Positions 52,365 through 61,919 are shown, numbered from the stretch's first letter. The stretch is DNA of 64,000 nt from CBETVX01 sp965539935 (GCA_965539935.1 CBETVX010000007.1:8045-72044), one strand, 5' to 3'. Notes: a model not told the origin generated them from the letters alone. A program made the numbers and translations.

Positions 52365-53318
52365 ATGACAAAATTATCAAAAAAATCTATACTACTAATT
52401 TCCTGTCTGCTAGTTTTATTTTTATCTGCTTGTTCATCTCCAAAAACAGGTGAAATTGCAGAGGATTTAAATCAATCCCTAAACATAGGAGCGATATCTT
52501 CTGTGGATGCTATTCCAATCATTATGGCTGATGAAATGGGTTATTTTGAAGAAGAAGGTGTATCCGTTAATTTCCAACCCTTTCAAAGTGCAAAGGATAG
52601 GGACGCAGCCTTTCAAGGTGGGGCTTTAGATGGAATTATTTGTGATGAAGTAGCTGTTAGCCTTTATCAAAATGCTGACATGGATGTAAAAATCACAGGT
52701 GTTACTGATGGTGATTTTATGCTTATAGCAAATCCTAATTCCGACATAAATAGTATGAATGATATAATTGGCAAAAGTGTAGCTATTTCTGAAAAAACAT
52801 GTATCGAATATACCCTTGATAAAATATTAGAAAAACATGAAATAAGTCCAGAGGATGTAAATAAATCTATGATTCCAGCAGTACCTACTAGACTTGAAAT
52901 GTTAAGAAATGACAAGGTGGATGTAGCCCTGCTTCCAGAACCCTTTTCTTCACTGGCTATAAAGGATGGAGGGATTGTTCTTGGAAGTGCTCTTGATGAA
53001 GGTTTCTATCCTTCTGTTACTGCTTTTTCTCAAGATGCAATTAATGCAAAGGGGAATGAAATTAAAGCTTTCTATAATGCATATAATAAAGCTGTAGATT
53101 ATATTAACAGTACACCTATTTCTGAATACGAAGATAAAATAGTAGAAATAGTAGGATATCCTGAAGAAATGAAGGGTCAGATTGAATTACCTGTATTTAG
53201 AAAAAATGTACTTCCATCTGAAGATGAAATCCAATCAGTAATTGACTGGGCTAAAGAGAATAATTTAATCGACAAAGATCTTAAGCCAGAAGATTTATTA
53301 GATGATATAGGTATCTAA
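52365..53318 (+). CDS. NMT1/THI5-like ABC transporter substrate-binding lipoprotein
   Basis: A 317-residue lipoprotein with signal peptide and lipobox LSAC (Cys23). The body has the SsuA/TauA/NMT1 pattern: SLNIGAISSVDAIPIIMADEMGYFEEEG, FQGGALDGIICDEVAVSLYQ, KSVAISEKTCIEYTLDKIL, VDVALLPEPFSSLA. These proteins bind small sulfonates, pyrimidine precursors or aromatic acids. AAAGGAGGAAT precedes the ATG. It begins an ABC operon that diverges from ubiD-ubiA-ubiX-ubiD, and the substrate may be an aromatic precursor for that pathway; this is inference. Confidence 0.9.
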   Translation: MTKLSKKSILLISCLLVLFLSACSSPKTGEIAEDLNQSLNIGAISSVDAIPIIMADEMGYFEEEGVSVNFQPFQSAKDRDAAFQGGALDGIICDEVAVSLYQNADMDVKITGVTDGDFMLIANPNSDINSMNDIIGKSVAISEKTCIEYTLDKILEKHEISPEDVNKSMIPAVPTRLEMLRNDKVDVALLPEPFSSLAIKDGGIVLGSALDEGFYPSVTAFSQDAINAKGNEIKAFYNAYNKAVDYINSTPISEYEDKIVEIVGYPEEMKGQIELPVFRKNVLPSEDEIQSVIDWAKENNLIDKDLKPEDLLDDIGI

Positions 53319-53337
53319 AATACTATGGAGGTATCAT

Positions 53338-54093
53338 ATGCTTAAAATAGATAAACTTTCTGTTAGCTATCTCCACGAAAAAAAATCAATCCCTGCCTTA
53401 GGTCCTATAAGTATGAAAATTGAGCCAAGTGATATCTTGGCACTTATAGGACCCTCTGGCTGTGGTAAATCTACACTTTTACACGTGTTAGGTGGAATTA
53501 TAAAGGATTATAAAGGACAAGTGAGTATAAATGGTGAGGAGCTCAACCCTAAAAAACATGACATTGGATTTATTCCTCAAAACTTTGGACTACTGGCATG
53601 GAAAACCGTTTATAAAAATTGTCTACTTTCTTTAAAAATTAAAGAAAAAACAATCTCTTCCTCTCAAATTGAGAGGATTGATTATATTATGGATAAGTTA
53701 AATATTAATTCATTAAAGGATAGGTATCCACGGGAACTAAGTGGAGGACAAAAACAAAGGGTATCTATTGCTAGGGCCTTTATCATGAACCCAGATTTAC
53801 TATTGATGGATGAGCCCTTCTCTGCCTTAGATGCCCTTACAAGGGAAGAAGCTCAAGAACTTTTTGTTGATACATGGAATCAATATAAAACCACTACAAT
53901 ATTCGCAACCCATAGCATAGAAGAAGCTATTTATATGGGAAAGAAGATTTTAATTATGTCCCACTGTCCCGGTACCATTGTTGAAATCATAGACAACCCC
54001 CTTTTTAATACTAAAAATCTACGGGAAAGCAAAGAATTCCATAACTTAACAGCCCACTTAAGAAGTGTCATAAAAAAGGGGTGGAAAATATGA
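53338..54093 (+). CDS. ABC transporter ATP-binding protein (SsuB/TauB type)
   Basis: A 251-residue ATPase with Walker A GPSGCGKST, signature LSGGQKQRVSIARA, Walker B LLLMDEPFSALD and ATHSIEEAIYM. It overlaps the permease start by four bases (ATGA), so the two are translationally coupled. It powers the NMT1/THI5-like importer. Confidence 0.95.
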   Translation: MLKIDKLSVSYLHEKKSIPALGPISMKIEPSDILALIGPSGCGKSTLLHVLGGIIKDYKGQVSINGEELNPKKHDIGFIPQNFGLLAWKTVYKNCLLSLKIKEKTISSSQIERIDYIMDKLNINSLKDRYPRELSGGQKQRVSIARAFIMNPDLLLMDEPFSALDALTREEAQELFVDTWNQYKTTTIFATHSIEEAIYMGKKILIMSHCPGTIVEIIDNPLFNTKNLRESKEFHNLTAHLRSVIKKGWKI

Positions 54094-54851
54094 AGCCAAG
54101 AAAAAAATTAAAGACATTCATGCAAGGCTTTATCCTATTTAATTTTTTATGGTATATAATTGCATCAGTAATCAATATGAAAGTACTACCTAAACCCACA
54201 GATGTATATTTAAGCTTTGGGCATCTATATGGTGAAAAACTTTACATCCATATTGGGGTTAGTTTATACAGAATACTTAGCGGTCTAGGTATAGCATTGA
54301 TATTGGGAATTTCTATAGGATTACTCATGGCCTTTTCAAAACTAGGAAATAGGCTACTAAGTCCTTTAGTTTATTTTACATATCCTATACCCAAAACTGC
54401 ATTATTACCAGTAGTAATACTATTATTTGGATTAGGCAATAACTCTAAGATTATTTTAATAGTTTTAATTCTAGTATTTCAGGTTATAGTTGCAGTAAAG
54501 GATGCAGTACTTAATATTGAACCGGAAGCCTATCACCCTTTAACAAGTCTTGGGGCTTCAAAACTCCAAATATTTATCCATATAACGGTTCCAGCTATTT
54601 TACCTGAATTACTTACCAATTTAAGATTGTCCATAGGAACGGCTCTATCCATATTATTTTTTTCAGAGGGTTATGGAACACAATATGGCATTGGCTATTA
54701 TATACTAGATGCATGGATGAGAATTGATTATATAGCAATGTATGCAGGAATTGTAGTCATAAGTCTTTTGGGCTTTTTCCTATTTATATTAATAGATATT
54801 ATGGAAGAGGCCCTATGTAAATGGAAACCTAAATTACCGAGTTCCCATTAA
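54090..54851 (+). CDS. ABC transporter permease (SsuC/TauC type)
   Basis: A permease of about 253 residues with six helices and the binding-protein-dependent transport loop EAYHPLTSLGASKLQIFIHITVPAILPE. The ATG at 54090 is preferred because it overlaps the ATPase stop codon (ATGA) and GGGG lies about eight bases upstream; an in-frame GTG at 54081 is the alternative. Third component of the importer. Confidence 0.93.
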   Translation: MKPRKKLKTFMQGFILFNFLWYIIASVINMKVLPKPTDVYLSFGHLYGEKLYIHIGVSLYRILSGLGIALILGISIGLLMAFSKLGNRLLSPLVYFTYPIPKTALLPVVILLFGLGNNSKIILIVLILVFQVIVAVKDAVLNIEPEAYHPLTSLGASKLQIFIHITVPAILPELLTNLRLSIGTALSILFFSEGYGTQYGIGYYILDAWMRIDYIAMYAGIVVISLLGFFLFILIDIMEEALCKWKPKLPSSH

Positions 54852-54869
54852 AGTAATTTTTTTATGAAT

Positions 54870-54894
54870 GCTGATGGCTAATGTTTTATAGCTA
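54870..54894. repeat. Degenerate GCTGATGGCTAATG-type repeat
   Basis: A short stretch of GATGGCTAATG/TTATAGCTA units, related in style to the runs at 12242, 26460 and 36362. It lies between the ABC permease and the U32 gene. Confidence 0.35.
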
Positions 54895-54989
54895 AAAAAC
54901 TTTTTAAGTTTTGAGCTTCTTTATCAATATAAATATACAAATCATATAAGTTAATTCAATAATACACTTGTGTTAGAAGAGGGGTAAAT

Positions 54990-56936
54990 ATGTCAAGAAT
55001 TTTTAATGGTAAAAAAATAGAATTATTAGCTCCTGCAGGAAATATGGAGATATTTAAAGGCATAGTACAGGCAAACTGCGATGCAATATATTTTGGTGGA
55101 AAAAACTTAAATATGCGAATGATAAGAAAGGGCTTTAATTTTTCCAATGATGAAATCCAAGAAGCTGTAACTATGGCCCATGAACTTAATAAAAAAGTTT
55201 ATGTAACAGTTAATAATATGCTAAACCAATATGAGATAGATACAGCCATTGAGTATCTACATTTTCTAGAAGATATTGATGTGGATGGTATAATCATTCA
55301 AGATCTAGGAATTTTACAGATTTGTAAAGAAGAAAATATTAATAATTTTGAGATCCATTCATCGGTGATGATGAATGTACATAATCTTGAATTTATAAAA
55401 ACTTTAAAGGATTATGGAGTTTCTCGTGTAGTTTTATCAAGGGAAATGGATTTAAAAACTGCCAAACTACTTCAGGCACAGACAAATATTGAAACGGAAT
55501 ATTTTGTGCATGGTGATATATGTGCCGTAAATGATGCCAATTGCTATTATAGCTCTGTTCTTTGGGGCAATAGTTCTAATAGAGGAAGATGTTTCAAACC
55601 CTGTAGATGGCCCTATTTAATTAAAAAAGAAGGTTCTGTCTTTTCTACAGAATATCCTTTAGCTGCCAAGGATATGTATATGTACGAACATATCCCTGAA
55701 CTAATTGAGGCTAATGTCACTTCCTTTAAAATAGAAGGTCGTATGAGAAATGCTGATTTCATTGTGGACTTGGTAAATACCTACGGAGAAGCAATCGATA
55801 GATATATAGAAAATCCCCTAGGATTTAATAGAAAAAAACATTCTACTAAATTATTTGAAAATAGAAAACGTGATTTTACCACTGCCTATGCCTTTTCAAA
55901 ACCTGGTCTAGATTTTATTAATACTCGCTATGAAGGCACAGGAAAGTTTTATTCCACAGGTAAAGTTTTTTCTGTACCTACTGAAGAACCTAAATTAACA
56001 AATGAAGTTATAGACAAAATAGAAAGTGAATTGAACCATTATTCTAATAATGAAACTATAAATAGTCGTCATTTATCAGTAAAGGTCAATAATTATAATC
56101 AAGCTAAGCTATGTATAGAGATGGGTATAGACCGAATCTATTTACCCTGTGAAGTTTTAAAGCCAGATAATTTTATAACTTTAGATGAGCTAAAGCAGTT
56201 AATATCAATAAAAAACTCTACAGAAATTTATCTTGACTTGCCACAGATGATGGATGGATTACAATTCGATATGGTTGATCAGTATTTAGCTCAATATGGC
56301 AATTTATTTGATGGATTATTGGTTTCAAATTTAGGTGCAGTAAAAAGATATGGCCAAAAATATAAAATAATAACCGACTATAATGCAAATATTTATAATA
56401 CTAAAGCAATAGATTTCTATGAAAATTTAGGTGTCAATGAATACACTCTATCCATAGAATCAAAAATCAATGAATTAGGAAAATTAATTGATTCGTCTAA
56501 CGTTCCCTTAGAACTTATTGTTCATGGACCTTTAAGAGTTATGTATTTAGATTATAATCTTTATGAAAATACTAAGGCCTTCGATATAATTAGGCAAGAA
56601 GATAATAAATATGTAGATAACAATATATTAGTATTGATGACAGACAAAGGTGAAAATCCTGTCTATATAGATAATAACGGAAGAAATCATCTATTCACAT
56701 CAAAGGAGTTTTGCCTACTTCCTATTCTTGATAGCTTGAATTTCAATAACTTAAAAAGCTATAGAATTGAGGGGCAGACATATTCCATCGATGAACTAAG
56801 GGATATTATTGAAGTCTACAAAGCAGCCATAGATGATACTTCAAAATCTAAGGATCTATTTCTAAAGATGGATTCATCAAGGGCAGGCTTTACTGCAGGC
56901 TCACTATCCTATATAAATAATGTTGAAAAGGAGTGA
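54990..56936 (+). CDS. Peptidase U32 family protein
   Basis: A 648-residue U32 protein. The N-terminal barrel starts IELLAPAGNMEIFKGIVQANCDAIYFGG, and the family signature EYFVHGDICAVNDANCYY...GRCFKPCRW carries four Cys (178, 185, 201, 205) that in studied U32 proteins bind a 4Fe-4S cluster. Long members also have C-terminal extensions, as here. U32 proteins are often tRNA or rRNA hydroxylases (TrhP, RlhA) or, as UbiU/UbiV, act in oxygen-independent quinone hydroxylation; few are proven peptidases. Proximity to ubiD/ubiA/ubiX makes the last role worth testing. Confidence 0.9.
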   Translation: MSRIFNGKKIELLAPAGNMEIFKGIVQANCDAIYFGGKNLNMRMIRKGFNFSNDEIQEAVTMAHELNKKVYVTVNNMLNQYEIDTAIEYLHFLEDIDVDGIIIQDLGILQICKEENINNFEIHSSVMMNVHNLEFIKTLKDYGVSRVVLSREMDLKTAKLLQAQTNIETEYFVHGDICAVNDANCYYSSVLWGNSSNRGRCFKPCRWPYLIKKEGSVFSTEYPLAAKDMYMYEHIPELIEANVTSFKIEGRMRNADFIVDLVNTYGEAIDRYIENPLGFNRKKHSTKLFENRKRDFTTAYAFSKPGLDFINTRYEGTGKFYSTGKVFSVPTEEPKLTNEVIDKIESELNHYSNNETINSRHLSVKVNNYNQAKLCIEMGIDRIYLPCEVLKPDNFITLDELKQLISIKNSTEIYLDLPQMMDGLQFDMVDQYLAQYGNLFDGLLVSNLGAVKRYGQKYKIITDYNANIYNTKAIDFYENLGVNEYTLSIESKINELGKLIDSSNVPLELIVHGPLRVMYLDYNLYENTKAFDIIRQEDNKYVDNNILVLMTDKGENPVYIDNNGRNHLFTSKEFCLLPILDSLNFNNLKSYRIEGQTYSIDELRDIIEVYKAAIDDTSKSKDLFLKMDSSRAGFTAGSLSYINNVEKE

Positions 56937-56937
56937 T

Positions 56938-58215
56938 ATGGTGAATTATATAGGCCCTAATAGTATAATCGAAAAAAGAAAGGAGTATTTTCTTCCATCG
57001 ACAGCCCACTTCTATAAAAATCCTCCTCAGCTGGTTAGGGGCTCAATGCAATACCTCTTTGATGAAAATGATAAAAAATATGTTGATTTTTTCGCAGGAG
57101 TATCTGTTATGAACTGTGGTCATTCAAATCCTGAAATTCTTGAAGATACTATAGAGCAATTAAAAAAACTACAACATACCACTATAATTTATTTAACAGA
57201 GCCTATGGTTATACTTGCGGAGAAACTTGCAGAAATCTTCCCAGGGGATATAAAAAGAACCTTTTTTTGCGTAACTGGGTCAGAGGCCAACGAAGGGGCA
57301 ATGGCTTTAGCAAGATTGTATACGAAGAAAAATGGATTTATAGCCTTAAAGGGAGGTTTACATGGAAGAACCCATTTAACCCTAAGTGTTACAGGAATAC
57401 CTATGTGGAGATTAGATGATAACCTAGTTAAGGAAAATATCTTCTTTATCGATCGTCCATACTCCCATAACTCTAGCTATGAAGAAGCAATGAAAAGCTC
57501 CTTAGAGCAGTTAGAAATGATTTTAAAGAAACATGGAAATAATATAGCTGCTATGTTGCTAGAACCAATACAAGGGAATGGCGGCATAATTATGTACCCT
57601 CAAGAGTATTTAAAGAAAGTGAAAGAATTATTAGAATCCTATGATGTACTTTTAATTGCCGATGAGGTTCAAACTGGATACGGACGAACTGGAAAAATGT
57701 TTTGTATAGAGCATTATGATGTTGTTCCTGACATTATAGTTACGGCTAAAGCATTAGGTAACGGAATTCCAATTTCCACCTTTTCAACCACAGATGAAAT
57801 TGCAAAGGCCTTTAATAAACCCTCTGCCTCTACCTTTGGTGGAAATCCAGTGGCTGCCCAAACAGCCCTAAGTGTCCTTAATTATATTGATAAAAATAAT
57901 TTAGTGAAAAAATCAGAAGAACTTGGAAAATACTTAAAGGATAAACTGGGAGAGTTCTCCTACCCATTTGTTAAGGAAGTAAGAGGATGTGGCCTTATGC
58001 TAGGTATGCAAATTCAATCCTTCAATGAATCTTTATCTTCTGCAGATATTGTGGATACCATTTTAGAAAAAATGAAGGATAGAGGATTTATCATTGGAAA
58101 GAATGGCTTAAATAGAGATGTTCTTGCCTTCCAACCACCCCTTGTTATTTCTAAAGAAGATATAGATAATATGCTAATGAACTTAGAAGAAGTTTGCTTA
58201 GAAATTCTTCCTTAA
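56938..58215 (+). CDS. Class III aminotransferase
   Basis: A PLP aminotransferase of about 425 residues, of the ornithine/4-aminobutyrate/alanine-glyoxylate family. Key segments are VTGSEANEGAM, LHGRTHLTL, LIADEVQTGYGRTGKMF, the PLP Lys in TAKALGNGIPIS (residue 271 from this start) and STFGGNPVAA. The ATG at 56938 overlaps the U32 stop region and has AAAGGAG just upstream; the in-frame GTG at 56941 is equally placed. Substrate unknown. It is followed by a long bidirectional terminator. Confidence 0.88.
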   Translation: MVNYIGPNSIIEKRKEYFLPSTAHFYKNPPQLVRGSMQYLFDENDKKYVDFFAGVSVMNCGHSNPEILEDTIEQLKKLQHTTIIYLTEPMVILAEKLAEIFPGDIKRTFFCVTGSEANEGAMALARLYTKKNGFIALKGGLHGRTHLTLSVTGIPMWRLDDNLVKENIFFIDRPYSHNSSYEEAMKSSLEQLEMILKKHGNNIAAMLLEPIQGNGGIIMYPQEYLKKVKELLESYDVLLIADEVQTGYGRTGKMFCIEHYDVVPDIIVTAKALGNGIPISTFSTTDEIAKAFNKPSASTFGGNPVAAQTALSVLNYIDKNNLVKKSEELGKYLKDKLGEFSYPFVKEVRGCGLMLGMQIQSFNESLSSADIVDTILEKMKDRGFIIGKNGLNRDVLAFQPPLVISKEDIDNMLMNLEEVCLEILP

Positions 58216-58239
58216 TAATATAGACAAAAAATTTAATTT

Positions 58240-58324
58240 AGGAAAGTGATTTTAAATTAGTATCAAGACAATATGAGGTCATGTAATCTATTCCTCATCT
58301 AAATATAATTTAAAATCCTTTCCT
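58240..58324. terminator. Bidirectional terminator between convergent aminotransferase and glycosylase genes
   Basis: The left arm 58240-58259 and right arm 58306-58324 match over 19 bp with one extra base, and an inner GAGG/CCTC pair also forms. A T-rich tract follows on the plus strand. Confidence 0.8.
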
Positions 58325-58329
58325 ATTTT

Positions 58330-59208
58330 TTATTTTTTCTTTATTTTAAGCTCCCTGGCATAATAAAATAGATACTGCTGAGCAAAGCCTGCCAAATCTC
58401 CAAATTTATCCTCGGCAAAACTTTGTATTTTCTTTAAACTTGTCCCCTCTGGAACGTAAAAATATTCCATAATCCTTTTAACCCATACATCTATGGGGAA
58501 GGCGTCGGCCTTATCCATAGAAAATAGCATTATGCAATCGGACACTTTAGGCCCTACTCCAGGAAATTTAATAAGTTCTTCTCTAGCTTCCTTTGTAGGT
58601 AAATTTTTAAGATTATATATATCCACTTCATTTTCTGCAACCATTTTAGCAGCACTTAATATATACTTTCCTCTAAAACCTACTCCCTTAAAACTAATAT
58701 CCTCTACATTTAGATTATATAAATCCTGAGGTTTAGGAAAACTATATCTCTTTTTCCCCTTATATTCTCCTATATACTCTCCATAATGTTCACTTATGGC
58801 TTCAATTGCCTTCTTTATCATAGGTATTCGATTATTGGCAGAGGTAATGAAGGACACTAAAGTTTCCCATTCATCCTGCTTTAATATTCTTATGCCTTGT
58901 CCAAACTCAGTGGAAATAGCCATTGTCTTATCAATATTAGAGAGTTTTTCCTTTATTACTCCATAATCCCTATCTAAATCAAAATAATCATACCATATAT
59001 TATTAAATTCATCTATATTTGTATTGTCAATATATATATTATCCTTTTCCTTCTTTAGATTAATAACTCTTCCAAGGGCTACTCCAGTATAACTGCCATC
59101 CTCTTCCTTATTCCATCTAAAGCATTGTCCACATTCAAATACATGGGGAAGTTCAAAATCCTTTACATCTTCAAGGATTACTCCATTTTCTGTCTCTTTT
59201 ATTTTCAT
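58330..59208 (-). CDS. 8-oxoguanine DNA glycosylase/AP lyase (OGG1 type)
   Basis: A 292-residue helix-hairpin-helix glycosylase. The HhH is LIKFPGVGPKVSDCIMLF with the catalytic Lys221, followed by the conserved Asp240 in FPIDVWVKR; the N-terminal ECGQCFRW is a family signature. It removes 8-oxoguanine and cuts the strand. This OGG1-like bacterial form is typical of clostridia. It is monocistronic. Confidence 0.93.
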   Translation of the reverse strand: MKIKETENGVILEDVKDFELPHVFECGQCFRWNKEEDGSYTGVALGRVINLKKEKDNIYIDNTNIDEFNNIWYDYFDLDRDYGVIKEKLSNIDKTMAISTEFGQGIRILKQDEWETLVSFITSANNRIPMIKKAIEAISEHYGEYIGEYKGKKRYSFPKPQDLYNLNVEDISFKGVGFRGKYILSAAKMVAENEVDIYNLKNLPTKEAREELIKFPGVGPKVSDCIMLFSMDKADAFPIDVWVKRIMEYFYVPEGTSLKKIQSFAEDKFGDLAGFAQQYLFYYARELKIKKK

Positions 59209-59368
59209 TTCTAAACACCCCTATTAGATTTATATTTATTATTATAGCAACCCAGTCTGCTTTTTAAAACATCCTTTACCTACTATCCCTATTATATCAA
59301 TAAAGGAATTTTTATTCTTCCATAGAATATAGATACTATCTAGTTATTTTAAATGTTATGGTGATGGT

Positions 59369-60430
59369 ATGTATGATTTTATAAATATTATGAAAACCAA
59401 GAAAATAATTGATAAAGACGATATTACTTTTTTAAAGGAAGATATAAATAAAAACTATCCCCATTTAGACAAAAGGGATAGAGCTTCCTTATTGGCAAAA
59501 TCCATACATACTATACTTGACAAAAAATTAAATAATTTTTCTGAAGAAACAAGAAATCACATTAAAAATGAATTAATTAAGAATAAATTGACTAAAAATA
59601 ACATAGGCCTCTATGAATACGATGTTTTAGAAATCTGCTTGAGTATAAAAGATAAAAATGAAAAAATACTAGATGAAGTTTCTAATTTTGTAGGTGAAAA
59701 CCTAGCTATAGATGGCGATAAAAAAGAAATAAGTAATTATATTTTATCTTTATATGAAGAAGACAAAATATATACTGAAAAAAAACAGTCTACAAATGAT
59801 ATTAAAGCCAGCACTACCCTTTCTAAAAAATATCTCATAATAGCTTTATCTATTTTTTTATTGATACTTCCTTTAATAAATAATCTGTACAAAAAATCTA
59901 ATATACAGCTTGAAACCCTTTCATCAGAAAACTTAGAAATGCAATCCCACTCCTCTGACCCTCTGAATATGGAATATAGTCATTTAGACTTCAGTCATAT
60001 TCCCCTTCCCTTAAGGTATAGGGAAATGAACTGGGAAAACTTAAGGAGCTACCTATCCAGCAGAAATTCTATACTGGCAATAGAGCCATATTTTTCTGAC
60101 ATAATAAACTCAGCTAAGAAATTTAATCTAAATCCCCTAATTCTATTTTCCATAGCTGGCCATGAACAAGCCTTTGTTCCCATGGATCATAAATTTGCTA
60201 AAGAAATGGCAAATAATCCCTTCAATGTCTATAGAAGCTGGGAAGAATATAATACCACTATAGTAGACTCAGCTACAATAACTGCAAGGACAGTTTTTAA
60301 TCTTTTAAAAGATAGACCTGAAGAAGAAAATCCCTTTAAATGGATAAACAGAAAATACGCCCAAGACCGAAACTGGTATAGGGGAGTATGGAGTATATAT
60401 AAGATGCTTGAAGAAGAAATTAAAAAATGA
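59369..60430 (+). CDS. Membrane-anchored protein with a lysozyme-like C-terminal domain
   Basis: A 353-residue protein. The first 150 residues are hydrophilic and helical, then one membrane helix (about 154-173), a linker, and a C-terminal domain (about 215-350) with FNLNPLILFSIAGHEQAFVP, NNPFNVYRSWEEYNTTIVDSATITARTV and KWINRKYAQDRNWYRGVW. This last region resembles the glucosaminidase/lytic transglycosylase fold, where Glu in AGHEQ would be the catalytic acid. I infer an extracytoplasmic cell wall hydrolase with a cytoplasmic N-terminal domain. The N-terminal domain is not recognised. Confidence 0.6.
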   Translation: MYDFINIMKTKKIIDKDDITFLKEDINKNYPHLDKRDRASLLAKSIHTILDKKLNNFSEETRNHIKNELIKNKLTKNNIGLYEYDVLEICLSIKDKNEKILDEVSNFVGENLAIDGDKKEISNYILSLYEEDKIYTEKKQSTNDIKASTTLSKKYLIIALSIFLLILPLINNLYKKSNIQLETLSSENLEMQSHSSDPLNMEYSHLDFSHIPLPLRYREMNWENLRSYLSSRNSILAIEPYFSDIINSAKKFNLNPLILFSIAGHEQAFVPMDHKFAKEMANNPFNVYRSWEEYNTTIVDSATITARTVFNLLKDRPEEENPFKWINRKYAQDRNWYRGVWSIYKMLEEEIKK

Positions 60431-60441
60431 AGTCATAATAA

Positions 60442-60465
60442 AGAGAACTCTAAAAAGAGTTCTCT
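60442..60465. terminator. Terminator at the 3' end of gdhA
   Basis: AGAGAACTC (60442-60450) pairs with GAGTTCTCT (60457-60465) across six bases, between convergent genes. The T-tract is short. Confidence 0.7.
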
Positions 60466-60488
60466 AAGTAATTTCATATTATTTAATC

Positions 60489-61856
60489 TTAATAATTCCC
60501 CTGTGCGTGCATTGCTTCAGCAACTTTTAAGAATCCAGCTATATTAGCACCAGCAACTAAGTTATATCCAAATCCATATTTTTCAGCTGCTTCTTTAGCG
60601 TTATTATGGATATTAATCATTATTTGATGAAGTTTCGCATCTACCTCTTCTCTAGTCCATGACATTCTCATACTATTTTGAGCCATTTCAAGGGCAGAAG
60701 TTGCAACTCCACCGGCATTAGCGGCCTTAGCAGGTCCTACTATTACTCCATTTTCTTGGAAGTACTCTACTGCTTCATTAGTACATGGCATATTAGCACC
60801 TTCAACAACATACTTAATTCCATTTGCAACGATTTGCTTAGCATGCTCTAAAGTTATATCGTTTTGAATAGCACATGGCATTATGATATCAACTTTAACA
60901 CCCCATGGTTTTTCTCCTGGGAAGAATTCCACACCATATTTGTCGGCATAGTCTTTAACCCTAGCACCTTTGTTTTCTTTTAACATTTCAACTAAGTAAT
61001 CTATTTTTTCTCCAGTTACTCCATCTGGATCGTAAATATATCCATCTGGTCCTGAAAGGGTAACTACTTTACCACCTAATTCAGCAACTTTTTGACATGC
61101 TCCCCATGCAACGTTACCAAATCCTGATAATGCAACGGTTTTGCCTTCAAAGGTTTCTCCTTCATGCTTTAATATTTCTTGAGCAAAATAAGTAACACCA
61201 AAACCAGTAGCCTCTGGTCTAATTAAACTACCACCATATGGCAACCCTTTACCAGTAAGAACACCGTTTTCAAATGCTCCTCTAATTCTTCTATATTGTC
61301 CATAAAGATATCCTATTTCTCTTCCACCAACACCAATATCTCCAGCGGGAACATCAACATCTGGTCCAATATGTCTATAAAGTTCGGTCATAAAGCTTTG
61401 GCAGAATCTCATGATTTCAGCATCTGACTTTCCTCTTGGGTCAAAGTCTGAACCCCCTTTACCTCCACCTATGGGAAGGCCAGTTAATGAGTTTTTAAAG
61501 ATTTGTTCAAATCCTAAGAATTTAATAATTCCAAGATATACAGTAGGATGGAATCTTAAACCACCTTTGTATGGTCCAATGGCACCATTGAATTGAACCC
61601 TCATACCTCTGTTAACTTGAACTTTGCCATTATCATCAACCCAAGGCACTCTAAATATAATTTGTCTTTCAGGCTCAACCATTCTTTCTAATAGGTTAGC
61701 TTCTACATACTCAGGATGTTTTTCTAATACTGGTTCTAAAGAAACTAATACCTCTTCAACTGCTTGTAAAAACTCAGGCTCATTTGCATTTCTTGCTTTA
61801 ACCTTTTCAAGTACCTCTTGAATATACTGCTTTGCATTTACATTTTGACCTGCCAT
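60489..61856 (-). CDS. gdhA: Glutamate dehydrogenase (NAD(P)-dependent)
   Basis: A 455-residue hexameric-type enzyme that interconverts glutamate and 2-oxoglutarate plus ammonia. The ATG at 61856 has GAGGAGG upstream; the longer frame does not. Conserved parts are FRVPWVDDNGKVQVNRG, PIGGGKGGSDFDPRGKS with the catalytic Lys region, PAGDIGVGGREIGYLYGQY, and VEGANMPCTNEAVE. The preceding 292 bp hold the terminator of the upstream gene and an AT-rich promoter region, including 17 bases shared with the 156-bp repeat. Confidence 0.97.
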   Translation of the reverse strand: MAGQNVNAKQYIQEVLEKVKARNANEPEFLQAVEEVLVSLEPVLEKHPEYVEANLLERMVEPERQIIFRVPWVDDNGKVQVNRGMRVQFNGAIGPYKGGLRFHPTVYLGIIKFLGFEQIFKNSLTGLPIGGGKGGSDFDPRGKSDAEIMRFCQSFMTELYRHIGPDVDVPAGDIGVGGREIGYLYGQYRRIRGAFENGVLTGKGLPYGGSLIRPEATGFGVTYFAQEILKHEGETFEGKTVALSGFGNVAWGACQKVAELGGKVVTLSGPDGYIYDPDGVTGEKIDYLVEMLKENKGARVKDYADKYGVEFFPGEKPWGVKVDIIMPCAIQNDITLEHAKQIVANGIKYVVEGANMPCTNEAVEYFQENGVIVGPAKAANAGGVATSALEMAQNSMRMSWTREEVDAKLHQIMINIHNNAKEAAEKYGFGYNLVAGANIAGFLKVAEAMHAQGNY

Positions 61857-61902
61857 AGAAAGACCCTCCTCATTTTTTAAATAATTTAACATTTTAAAAG
61901 TT

Positions 61903-61919
61903 TTTTATTGCTTTTGCCC
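61903..61919. repeat. 17-bp fragment shared with the 156-bp repeat
   Basis: On the minus strand GGCAAAAGCAATAAAAA is identical to a part of the repeats at 19031 and 21004. It may be a relic or chance similarity in AT-rich DNA. Confidence 0.4.
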
